This document shows positions 1 through 6,498 of a stretch of DNA of 7,095 nucleotides, piece after piece (positions within the stretch are counted from its first letter, which is position 1; each line of letters starts with the position of its first letter). Location of the stretch: NCBI GenBank assembly GCA_007132825.1, contig SLNX01000021.1, forward strand, positions 1-7,095. The letters are read 5' to 3'. Made by a program: the position numbers and the translations under genes. The notes beneath the pieces were generated by a model. It saw nothing but the letters and a program-made list of their open reading frames with translations. It made no database searches and was not told where the DNA came from. The stretch comes from Bacteroidales bacterium. Its GTDB lineage: Bacteria; Bacteroidota; Bacteroidia; Bacteroidales; UBA7960.

Positions 1-2239
1 CAGTTTCCATTTTACCTATCCTGGAGACTTTTTCTACCCCTTTGATCTTTTTGATCTTTCGGATCAGGTTGTTGAGCCGTTTGGTGTCATTGATGTAAAG
101 CATCACAATTCCTTCGAATGTTCCGTGATGGGTGTCAAAATGGATATTCCTGATATTGACGTTGTATTCGCTGGAGATGGTGTCGGTAAGGTTTTTTAAA
201 AGTCCCAGTTCGTCGATCCCTTTAACCCTTATCCCTGACAGGAAAGCGATTGATTGATCGGTGACCCATTTTGCCTTGACGATCCGGTAGGCGTATTTAG
301 ACATCAGCTGCACGGCATTGGGGCAGTTATTCCTGTGTATTTTTATACCATCATGTATGGTCACAAATCCAAACACATCATCTCCCGGTATAGGGTTGCA
401 GCATGGAGAAATGGAGTAAGTCAGGTTTTCCATGCTATCGCCAATAAGTAGTGTGTCAGGTTTTTCCTTAAGCTGCTTGCGAATTGGGTCAGCCGTTGTT
501 TCCTTTTCAGCTTGAGCTTCTCTGGTGCGGGCAAATGGATTTCGTAAATAACTGAGAATCCCTCCTTTTTCCTGTTCGGAAACATAGGCTTTCAGCTCTT
601 TCTGGCCAATTTTCCCCGTTGCAACATCATAATAAAGGTCAAGTGGTGCAGAAAGTTTAAAGTGATCAACGAGCTTTTGGATATTTTCCGGCGTGTTATC
701 TATCTTAAACTGTCTGAGTTTTCTTTCCAGGAACTCTTTACCCTCTTCCGCCTGCGCTTTCCTTTTTTCCTTCAATGCTGACTTGATCTTTCCTTTGGCG
801 CGGGCTGTAGTGACGTAATTCAACCAATCTGTTTTTGGTTGTTGTTTTTTTGATGTGATTATTTCAACCTGGTCACCGCTTTTCAATTGCTGACTAAGTG
901 GCACCAGTTTATGGTTTACTTTAGCTCCGAGGCAGTTATTTCCAACCTGGGTATGTATGCTGTATGCAAAATCGAGGGCTGTTGAGTCCATTGGAAGCGT
1001 GCGAAGTTCTCCTTTTGGGGTAAAAACGATGATCTCATCAGAAAAAAGATTGAGCTTAAAATCATCAATAAAATCCAGAGCATCTGTTTCCGCACTCTTG
1101 AGGATCTCCCTAATTCTCCGCAACCATTTGTCGATACCACTTTCGCCCGACTTGGACTCTTTGTATTTCCAATGCGCAGCATAACCCTTTTCTGCCACTT
1201 CATCCATGCGAACGGTTCTGATCTGAACCTCCACCCATTTCCCCTGTCGGCTCATCACTGTAGTATGGAGTGACTCATAGCCGTTGGCCTTAGGGGTGCT
1301 GATCCAGTCGCGCAAACGGTCGGGGTTGGGTTGATAAATATCCGTTACAATGGAATAAGCTTTCCAGCAATCGGCCTTTTCTCTGTACTCGGGGGAGTTC
1401 AGAATGAAACGAACGGCAAAAATGTCATACACCTCCTCAAAAGGGACCTCCTTTTTCTTCATTTTGCCCCAAATGGAACTGATCGATTTTGTTCTTGCCT
1501 GGATGGCAAAGTCCATCTCCTCCTTTTGAAGGGCTTTTCTGATCGGCTGGGTAAATGACTGAATAAATCGGGTACGCTGTTCTTTCGTGTCGGCCAGCTT
1601 CTGGACGATTGTCTGATACACTTCTGGCTCGGTATATTTCATGGCGAGGTCTTCCAGCTCGCTTTTTATGGCATGAAATCCCAGTCGGTGTGCCAGGGGT
1701 GCAAAAAGGTAAAGTGTTTCGTTTGCAACCTTCAGCTGCTTCCTCGGGGGCAGGGAATCCAGTGTTCGCATGTTATGCAGGCGATCCGCAAGTTTGATTA
1801 GGATCACCCGCACATCATCCGAAAGGGTGAGCAGCATTTTCCTGAAGTTCTCAGCCTGTACCGAGCTGGTTTGGTCAAAAATTCCGGAGATTTTGGTCAA
1901 CCCATCAATAATCCGGGCAACCTCTTCACCAAAATAACTCCTGATATCATCCAGTGTATAATCCGTATCCTCTACCACATCATGCAGTAGTGCACATACA
2001 ACGCTGGTGGCACCCAAACCAATTTCCTCCACCGCAATCCTAGCCACAGCAATTGGGTGATAGATATAGGGTTCTCCACTTTTTCTCCTGTGATCTATAT
2101 GGGCTTTTGCGGCAAAATCAAAGGCCTGCCTGATCAGTTTGCGCCCCTCCTTGCTCATGCTGGGTCTGCAAACGGAAAGCAATGAACGGTATCGTTTTAC
2201 AATCTCCGTCCTTTCTTTCTCCAATGCCGCTTGATCCAT
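1..2239 (-). CDS. rel: Bifunctional (p)ppGpp synthetase/hydrolase, Rel/SpoT long-RSH family (last few codons beyond left edge)
   Basis: This cytoplasmic stringent-response enzyme makes (p)ppGpp from GTP/GDP and ATP and hydrolyses it back. Reading from 2239 leftwards, the frame stays open for 746 codons to the window edge without a stop. The HD hydrolase domain (about 35-200) keeps R52-K53-S54, H61, H86-D87 with E90-D91, and N156 in a LADRLHNMRTL stretch, so hydrolysis should be active. The synthetase domain (about 235-360) has R249 and K251 in ARTKS, D272 in VYDIF, a TPKANGYESLHT segment (315-326), and E337/Q339 in EVQIRT. A TGS domain follows (about 399-462), then a helical region, a zinc-finger-like segment with C613-C614, H635 and C639, and a C-terminal ACT domain (about 664-742). 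The length matches the family, so the stop should lie only a few codons past the left edge. The start is chosen because the N-terminus aligns with long RSH proteins and an in-frame TAA lies 11 codons upstream. No Shine-Dalgarno is seen. The visible residues suggest both activities are retained; monofunctional RelA is unlikely. Confidence 0.96.
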   Translation of the reverse strand, partial: MDQAALEKERTEIVKRYRSLLSVCRPSMSKEGRKLIRQAFDFAAKAHIDHRRKSGEPYIYHPIAVARIAVEEIGLGATSVVCALLHDVVEDTDYTLDDIRSYFGEEVARIIDGLTKISGIFDQTSSVQAENFRKMLLTLSDDVRVILIKLADRLHNMRTLDSLPPRKQLKVANETLYLFAPLAHRLGFHAIKSELEDLAMKYTEPEVYQTIVQKLADTKEQRTRFIQSFTQPIRKALQKEEMDFAIQARTKSISSIWGKMKKKEVPFEEVYDIFAVRFILNSPEYREKADCWKAYSIVTDIYQPNPDRLRDWISTPKANGYESLHTTVMSRQGKWVEVQIRTVRMDEVAEKGYAAHWKYKESKSGESGIDKWLRRIREILKSAETDALDFIDDFKLNLFSDEIIVFTPKGELRTLPMDSTALDFAYSIHTQVGNNCLGAKVNHKLVPLSQQLKSGDQVEIITSKKQQPKTDWLNYVTTARAKGKIKSALKEKRKAQAEEGKEFLERKLRQFKIDNTPENIQKLVDHFKLSAPLDLYYDVATGKIGQKELKAYVSEQEKGGILSYLRNPFARTREAQAEKETTADPIRKQLKEKPDTLLIGDSMENLTYSISPCCNPIPGDDVFGFVTIHDGIKIHRNNCPNAVQLMSKYAYRIVKAKWVTDQSIAFLSGIRVKGIDELGLLKNLTDTISSEYNVNIRNIHFDTHHGTFEGIVMLYINDTKRLNNLIRKIKKIKGVEKVSRIGKMET

Positions 2240-2263
2240 AAGGTTAAGGTTAAGGTTAAGATT
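2240..2263. repeat. Hexamer tandem repeat (AAGGTT, four units) touching the rel start codon
   Basis: Three perfect AAGGTT units (2240-2257) are followed by one AAGATT unit (2258-2263). On the rel coding strand this reads as AACCTT units ending at the base before ATG, so the array takes up the place of a ribosome binding site. Upstream in the same frame, the repeat codons (Asn-Leu pairs) run back to an in-frame TAA with no ATG, GTG or TTG between, so the array is leader and not coding. A change in unit number would alter the leader length in 6-bp steps without changing the reading frame. Confidence 0.85.
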
Positions 2264-2289
2264 ATATCTTTAGGATAATCAGATTGTAG

Positions 2290-2309
2290 GCACAGGACTT
2301 GACCTGTGC
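2290..2309. other. Perfect 7-bp inverted repeat (hairpin) in the glyA-rel spacer, resembling a tRNA T-arm
   Basis: The arms GCACAGG (2290-2296) and CCTGTGC (2303-2309) are perfectly complementary around a 6-nt loop. On the minus strand the core reads AGGTCAAGTCCT, which is a tRNA T-arm of the GGTTCAAGTCC type lacking one T. No D-arm, anticodon arm or acceptor stem can be assembled around it, so it is not a tRNA gene. It lies about 30 nt after the glyA stop and could mark the glyA transcript end. However, the bases after it on that strand are CTACAATCTG and not a T-run, so it is not a standard intrinsic terminator. The right arm overlaps the neighbouring heptamer array. Confidence 0.5.
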
Positions 2310-2339
2310 ACCATTCACTGTTCACTGTTTACCGTTTAG
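2305..2339. repeat. Degenerate heptamer tandem repeat (consensus TGTTCAC, five units) touching the glyA stop codon
   Basis: Five in-phase 7-mers are visible on the plus strand: TGTGCAC (2305-2311), CATTCAC (2312-2318), TGTTCAC (2319-2325), TGTTTAC (2326-2332) and CGTTTAG (2333-2339). The first four differ from TGTTCAC by zero to two bases; the last has drifted by three. The array ends at the base before the glyA stop codon (2340-2342) and overlaps the hairpin on its other side. The pattern of drifted units suggests an old slippage array or a remnant of a dispersed intergenic repeat. No function can be assigned. Confidence 0.7.
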
Positions 2340-3620
2340 CTACCAGGCAAAAAGCGGGAATTCTGACATCAGGTCATTCACTTTTTTACGAACACCTGCG
2401 ATTACCTTCTCATCATCAATATTTGAAATCACTTCGTCGATCAGATCAACGATTTGCACAACATGTTCCTCTTTTAGTCCTCTTGTTGTAACAGCAGGAG
2501 TTCCAATTCGTATTCCCGATGTCTGAAATGGGGAGCGGCTATCAAATGGCACCATGTTTTTATTGATGGTGATATCCGCCTCCACAAGGATGTTTTCAAC
2601 TTTCTTACCGGTAATTTCAGGGAATTTTGACCTTAAATCTATCAGCATCAGGTGATTATCCGTTCCTCCTGAGGTAACATGATAACCCTTGTCGACAAAT
2701 GCTTTCGCCATGGCCTGGGCATTTTTCATCACCTGTTCGCCATAGGTTTTAAAAGATGGATCCAATGCTTCTCCAAAAGCTACGGCTTTAGCAGCAATCA
2801 CATGCTCAAGCGGCCCACCCTGGGTGCCGGGAAATACAGCGCTATCCAATACGGCAGACATCATTTTTACCTTACCTTTGGGTGTTGTCAAGCCCCAGGG
2901 GTTCTCAAAATCTTTTCCCATAAGTATCAGACCGCCACGAGGACCACGCAGGGTTTTATGGGTAGTTGTGGTAATAAAATGGCAATGTGGCAGTGGGTCA
3001 TTTAGTAGCTTTGCAGCGATTAGTCCGGCAGGATGTGCAATATCAGCCATTAGCAGTGCCCCAACCTTATCCGCTATTTCACGCATGCGTGCATAATCCC
3101 ATTCCCTCGGATACGCGGATGCACCGGCAATGATCATTTTAGGCTTTTCCTTCAGAGCAACCCGTTCCATCTCTTGATAGTCTATGGTACCTGTTTCTTC
3201 ACTCACAGAATATGCAACCGGTCTGTAAAGAATTCCCGAAAGGTTTACCGGGGCACCGTGTGAAAGGTGGCCTCCATGACTTAAGTCCAAACCCATAAAC
3301 GTATCACCCGGCTTCAGGCACGCCAGAAAAACAGCGGCATTGGCCTGGGCTCCACTATGGGGTTGCACATTGGCCCACTCAGCCCCAAAAAGCTCTTTGG
3401 CGCGATCGATAGCCAGCTGCTCACTTTGGTCAACAATCTGACATCCACCGTAATATCTTCTTCCCGGATACCCTTCGGCGTATTTATTCGTCATGACACT
3501 GCCCATGGCCTCCATCACCTGGTCACTGACAAAATTTTCGGAAGCAATAAGCTCCACCCCATGCAGCTGACGCTGACGTTCCTGTTCGATTAAATCAAAA
3601 ATAACGGAATCTCTTTCCAT
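2340..3620 (-). CDS. glyA: Serine hydroxymethyltransferase
   Basis: This PLP enzyme of the cytoplasm interconverts serine plus tetrahydrofolate with glycine plus 5,10-methylenetetrahydrofolate, and is the main source of one-carbon units for purines, thymidylate and methionine. The 426-residue protein is full length for bacterial SHMT. Visible family motifs are LIASENF (24-30), NKYAEGYPGRRYYGG (45-59), the PLP-stacking region QPHSGAQAN (86-94), D193 and H196 in ADIAHPAG (192-199), the Schiff-base lysine K222 in TTTTHKTLRGPRGG (217-230), FPGTQGGPLEH (263-273) and the carboxylate-binding R371 in SGIRIGTPA. The start is chosen because the family's N-terminal segment begins at once after it (Glu-Arg-Asp). 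No Shine-Dalgarno precedes it, as is usual in Bacteroidota. A TAnnTTTG-type promoter lies about 50 nt upstream. rel follows 100 bp downstream on the same strand. No truncation or missing active-site residue is seen. Confidence 0.98.
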   Translation of the reverse strand: MERDSVIFDLIEQERQRQLHGVELIASENFVSDQVMEAMGSVMTNKYAEGYPGRRYYGGCQIVDQSEQLAIDRAKELFGAEWANVQPHSGAQANAAVFLACLKPGDTFMGLDLSHGGHLSHGAPVNLSGILYRPVAYSVSEETGTIDYQEMERVALKEKPKMIIAGASAYPREWDYARMREIADKVGALLMADIAHPAGLIAAKLLNDPLPHCHFITTTTHKTLRGPRGGLILMGKDFENPWGLTTPKGKVKMMSAVLDSAVFPGTQGGPLEHVIAAKAVAFGEALDPSFKTYGEQVMKNAQAMAKAFVDKGYHVTSGGTDNHLMLIDLRSKFPEITGKKVENILVEADITINKNMVPFDSRSPFQTSGIRIGTPAVTTRGLKEEHVVQIVDLIDEVISNIDDEKVIAGVRKKVNDLMSEFPLFAW

Positions 3621-3649
3621 AACAAGCTTACTTTAAAATATTCTAATTA

Positions 3650-3665
3650 AATAATTGCAATTATT
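3650..3665. promoter_or_regulatory. Perfect 16-bp palindrome, candidate operator at the predicted glyA transcription start
   Basis: AATAATTG (3650-3657) is followed directly by its exact reverse complement CAATTATT (3658-3665), giving two-fold symmetry with no spacer. It sits 3 bp from the predicted glyA -7 box (3669-3676) and so covers the expected transcription start. That is a suitable place for a dimeric repressor to block initiation. The region is very AT-rich, so a chance palindrome is possible, and the binding protein cannot be named. Confidence 0.4.
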
Positions 3666-3668
3666 GTT

Positions 3669-3695
3669 CAAAAATACACAATATTTGGCAATCAA
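3669..3695 (-). promoter_or_regulatory. Candidate Bacteroidota-type promoter for glyA
   Basis: On the minus strand TATTTTTG (3676 to 3669) matches the Bacteroidota -7 consensus TAnnTTTG exactly. A TTG (3695 to 3693) lies 16 bp upstream and a second TTG (3691 to 3689) is nearby; either could serve as the -33 element, though the spacing is on the short side. Transcription would start near 3662, giving a leader of roughly 40 nt before the glyA ATG at 3620. Confidence 0.5.
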
Positions 3696-3722
3696 TAAAG
3701 TGTGGTTCTTTTTGAAAAATAC

Positions 3723-3773
3723 TATTTTTGCCTTATTGGTGGCTATTTGTAGTTTGAAAGAGAACATACTTTG
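3723..3773 (+). promoter_or_regulatory. Candidate promoter(s) for the S9 peptidase gene
   Basis: Two plus-strand candidates are visible. The first is TATTTTTG (3723-3730), an exact TAnnTTTG -7 box but with no TTG at a suitable distance upstream. The second is TACTTTG (3767-3773), one base short of the consensus, with TTTG (3746-3749) 17 bp upstream as a -33 element and a leader of about 30 nt. I cannot decide between them from sequence. A 7-bp inverted repeat, TTAATAT/ATATTAA (3777-3783 and 3790-3796), lies between the second box and the start codon, but it is all A/T and may be chance. Confidence 0.4.
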
Positions 3774-3808
3774 TAATTAATATATTTTAATATTAAAGTT
3801 CTTTTTAT

Positions 3809-6415
3809 ATGAAAAAGATTTGTTTTTTGGTCGTTTACCTTATTTGCTTACCTTCACTTTTGATCTCAGAGGAAAGAGTCATGATCTCAGAATGGCTCAT
3901 CACACCCGTTTTGGATGTTTCCATCCCGGCATTTCACAATACAGCTGATGTATCTGGTAACACTTTTTCAGACCGGCAGCTATTAATGCATGACCATTTT
4001 ACTTTTGATGATGAATATGCTCCTGTGGATGGGAAAAAATTTGTTTGGAAACAAGGGGTTGAAGCATCATGGAAACGGCAACTGACCGATAGTGATGGGA
4101 TTTTGACCTTGTCTGACAAGGAGCCCGGCAATCAAACACAGATCATCTATGTGGCAACTTACATTCATACTGACAGATGGTTGGAGACAAGAATAGAGCT
4201 CCAAAGTCCATATCTTTTCCAGGCTTTTTTAAATGGTAAACCCATAGGGACAAAAACCAATGTGGATACAGATGAAGATGACATCGGTTACGTGGGAGAA
4301 TCCCTGAAGCTTTCACGCGGTGCCCATTTATTGATTATGAAAATGTTACGTCCGGCCGATAACAGTTTGCCCTGGACTTTAAAGGGGAGGCTTAAACTGG
4401 ACGAACCGTTTCTTGTGTCTGATATAAAACCAAACTCCTCTCCAGAAAGGACAAAAGATATCCTGCACTTAATGGATGGAGTCAAGATAAGCAGTATTCA
4501 TCCATCACCGGATGGAACCATGTATGCAGTCCACTACAGACGCAGTCTGCCCCCATCCGACAGAACCGAACGGTGGGCAGAGATCAGGCGCACTGATGAC
4601 AATTCACTGGTCCACTCATTCAGGCACGCAAACGTATCCAGAATAAGCTGGTTGCCTGCAACCAATGCGCTAAGCTACACCAGTGTCAGAGACGGACAAA
4701 CAACCATTCACTGGCATCACATGGAAACCGGCAAACAACGGATCTTGCTTGAAGGAGTTAGTGATTTTGCCGGATTGCAATGGTCGCCTGAGGAAAGCTA
4801 TATTATATATTCCGTCAGGGAAACCCATACAGCAATGCAGGATGGGATTCACCATTTGCTTGGCATGCAAGACAGGCAGGCACATTTTCGCAACAGAAGT
4901 TTCCTTTACAAACTGGATATAGCCTCAGGAGTCAGCAGCCGTCTAACTTTCGGCAACCTTTCCACTTCACTGCATACCATATGTCCGTTGGGAAACAGGG
5001 TCATATTTAGTCAATCAGAACCCGATTACCTGGAAAGGCCATTTCAAAAGCATCATTACTTCATGATGAATCTGAAAACTATGGAGGTTGACACACTTAT
5101 AGCGAATAAACGATGGGGCATATCGCTCCAATTTTCCCCGGATGGTTTGTCGCTGCTGGCAACCGGAGGTCCATCTGCCTTTAACAGAATTGGCGAAAAC
5201 ATTCCGGAAGAGATGATTGCGAACAATTATGACACCCAGGCCTTTATTTTATCTCTGGAGGATGGAACCATTAATCCGATCACTTTCGATTTCGATCCTT
5301 CCGTTTCCAGCGCTCACTGGCATTCCTACGATGGTCATATTTACCTTATTGCCGAAGTTGAAGATTTTCGACGGCTGTTCCGCTATAATGTAAGAAGGGA
5401 AAGGTTTGAGGAGATAGAAACGGAAACAGATTTCATCAGCAGCATAAGCTTTGCAAACAATGCACGCATGGCCACATTTATTGGAAACAAAGTAAATGCA
5501 CCTCCCAAGGCATACATTCTTAATACACATAATGAGAGATACACCGTTCTTGAAGATCCTGACGCTAAACGTTACCGTCATGTGGTTTTCGGAGAGGTAA
5601 ACAACTGGAATTTTATAGCATCGAGCGGTATAGAAATTACCGGAAGGTATTATCTGCCCCCTGATTTTGATCCTGAGCAACGTTATCCGGTGATTGTTTA
5701 CCAATATGGAGGGACAAACCCCGTTAGCAGGTCTTTTGGCGGTCGGTACCCATTTAACCTCTGGGCAGGCAACGGTTACATTGTTTACGTTTTGCAGCCA
5801 AGTGGAGCCACGGGATTTGGACAGGAGTTCTCTGCAGCACATGTCAACAATTGGGGGAAAACTGTTGCCGATGAGATCATTGAAGGAACAAAAAAGTTTC
5901 TGGAAGCACACCCGTTTGCTGATCCGGAAAAGGTTGGAGTGGCAGGAGCTTCTTATGGCGGATTCATGACAATGCTGTTGCTAACGCATACGGATATTTT
6001 CCGAACAGGAATTTCACATGCAGGAATAAGCAACATTGCTTCTTATTGGGGCGATGGATACTGGGGCTATAGCTACAGTGCGGAAGCAACAGCCCGAAGC
6101 TTTCCCTGGGACAGTCCAGATATTTATATTGATCAAAGTCCGCTGTTTCGTGCAGATAAAGTTAACACCCCTTTGCTCCTGCTAACGGGCGACGGTGACA
6201 CAAACGTTCCTCCAGGTGAAAGCATTCAAATGTACACAGCCCTTAAATTGCTTGGCAGACCTGTTGAGTTAATTCTCGTCGAAGGTGAAAACCATCATAT
6301 TTTAACCTATAGCAAGCGTCTGAAATGGCATGATGCCATCATGGCCTGGTGGGATAAACATCTAAAAGAGCAACCAGAGTGGTGGTATGACCAGTTTCCG
6401 GAAAAAAACTTTTGA
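3809..6415 (+). CDS. Secreted S9-family serine peptidase (prolyl oligopeptidase / dipeptidyl peptidase type) with extra N-terminal domain
   Basis: This 868-residue peptidase probably cleaves short peptides in the periplasm. Residues 1 to about 20 form a signal peptide (Lys-Lys, then a hydrophobic core, ending near Leu-Ile-Ser). Residues about 27-200 form an additional domain, beta-rich by appearance, with a YLFQAFLNGKPIG segment and a RGAHLLIMKML segment, reminiscent of PA14 or GH2-type jelly-roll modules. A beta-propeller follows (about 218-595) with PD40-like strands such as HPSPDGTMYAVHY (231-243) and FSPDGLSLLATG (442-453). The alpha/beta-hydrolase domain (about 605-855) contains YQYGGTNP (631-638), the nucleophile S715 in GASYGG, D797 in GDGDTNVP and H829 in EGENHHI, so the catalytic triad is complete. 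I do not see the Glu-Glu motif that marks true DPP4 enzymes, so exact specificity (dipeptidyl, acylaminoacyl or oligopeptidase) is open. It has no C-terminal sorting domain. It is divergent from glyA and converges on the type IX cargo gene. No Shine-Dalgarno is seen, and the start is fixed by the signal peptide. Confidence 0.93.
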   Translation: MKKICFLVVYLICLPSLLISEERVMISEWLITPVLDVSIPAFHNTADVSGNTFSDRQLLMHDHFTFDDEYAPVDGKKFVWKQGVEASWKRQLTDSDGILTLSDKEPGNQTQIIYVATYIHTDRWLETRIELQSPYLFQAFLNGKPIGTKTNVDTDEDDIGYVGESLKLSRGAHLLIMKMLRPADNSLPWTLKGRLKLDEPFLVSDIKPNSSPERTKDILHLMDGVKISSIHPSPDGTMYAVHYRRSLPPSDRTERWAEIRRTDDNSLVHSFRHANVSRISWLPATNALSYTSVRDGQTTIHWHHMETGKQRILLEGVSDFAGLQWSPEESYIIYSVRETHTAMQDGIHHLLGMQDRQAHFRNRSFLYKLDIASGVSSRLTFGNLSTSLHTICPLGNRVIFSQSEPDYLERPFQKHHYFMMNLKTMEVDTLIANKRWGISLQFSPDGLSLLATGGPSAFNRIGENIPEEMIANNYDTQAFILSLEDGTINPITFDFDPSVSSAHWHSYDGHIYLIAEVEDFRRLFRYNVRRERFEEIETETDFISSISFANNARMATFIGNKVNAPPKAYILNTHNERYTVLEDPDAKRYRHVVFGEVNNWNFIASSGIEITGRYYLPPDFDPEQRYPVIVYQYGGTNPVSRSFGGRYPFNLWAGNGYIVYVLQPSGATGFGQEFSAAHVNNWGKTVADEIIEGTKKFLEAHPFADPEKVGVAGASYGGFMTMLLLTHTDIFRTGISHAGISNIASYWGDGYWGYSYSAEATARSFPWDSPDIYIDQSPLFRADKVNTPLLLLTGDGDTNVPPGESIQMYTALKLLGRPVELILVEGENHHILTYSKRLKWHDAIMAWWDKHLKEQPEWWYDQFPEKNF

Positions 6416-6498
6416 TCATTAAGCCAAGAAATGCCATTGATAAATGTCAAAACAAATTCCAGATTTTGTTCTAATTATTGATTGGTATTCAGTCTACA

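Noticed and set aside
916..1203. Minus-strand open frame of 95 codons inside the rel region
   Set aside because: It is in a different frame from rel, whose frame is continuous through this stretch with conserved synthetase-domain residues. The alternative product has no recognisable domain.
1..2239. Possible frameshift or decay in rel
   Set aside because: I read the frame at several widely spaced points (start, HD motif, D272, M345, zinc-finger region, ACT end) and all fall in the same phase with family motifs in the right order.
2261..2266. TATAAT (minus strand) as a sigma70-type -10 box for rel
   Set aside because: No matching -35 element is seen at the right distance, and Bacteroidota primary promoters use TAnnTTTG rather than this box. 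An AT-rich chance match is likely.
2240..2339. CRISPR array or intact tRNA gene in the glyA-rel spacer
   Set aside because: The repeats are 6-7 bp with no spacers, so they are not CRISPR. Only a T-arm-like hairpin is present, with no other tRNA arms.
3809..3868. Lipoprotein signal on the S9 peptidase (Cys13 in LIC)
   Set aside because: The Cys sits inside the hydrophobic core, too close to the N-terminus for a lipobox, and the hydrophobic stretch continues past it.
5249..5911. Minus-strand open frame of 220 codons
   Set aside because: It lies antisense within the S9 peptidase, over the end of the propeller and the start of the hydrolase domain. The peptidase has clear family motifs here, while the antisense product is Cys-rich and matches nothing I recognise.
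6451..6470. AACAAA/TTTGTT inverted repeat as a bidirectional terminator between the convergent genes
   Set aside because: The stem is only 6 bp, almost all A/T, with an 8-nt loop and no following T-run, so it is not distinguishable from chance in this AT-rich spacer.
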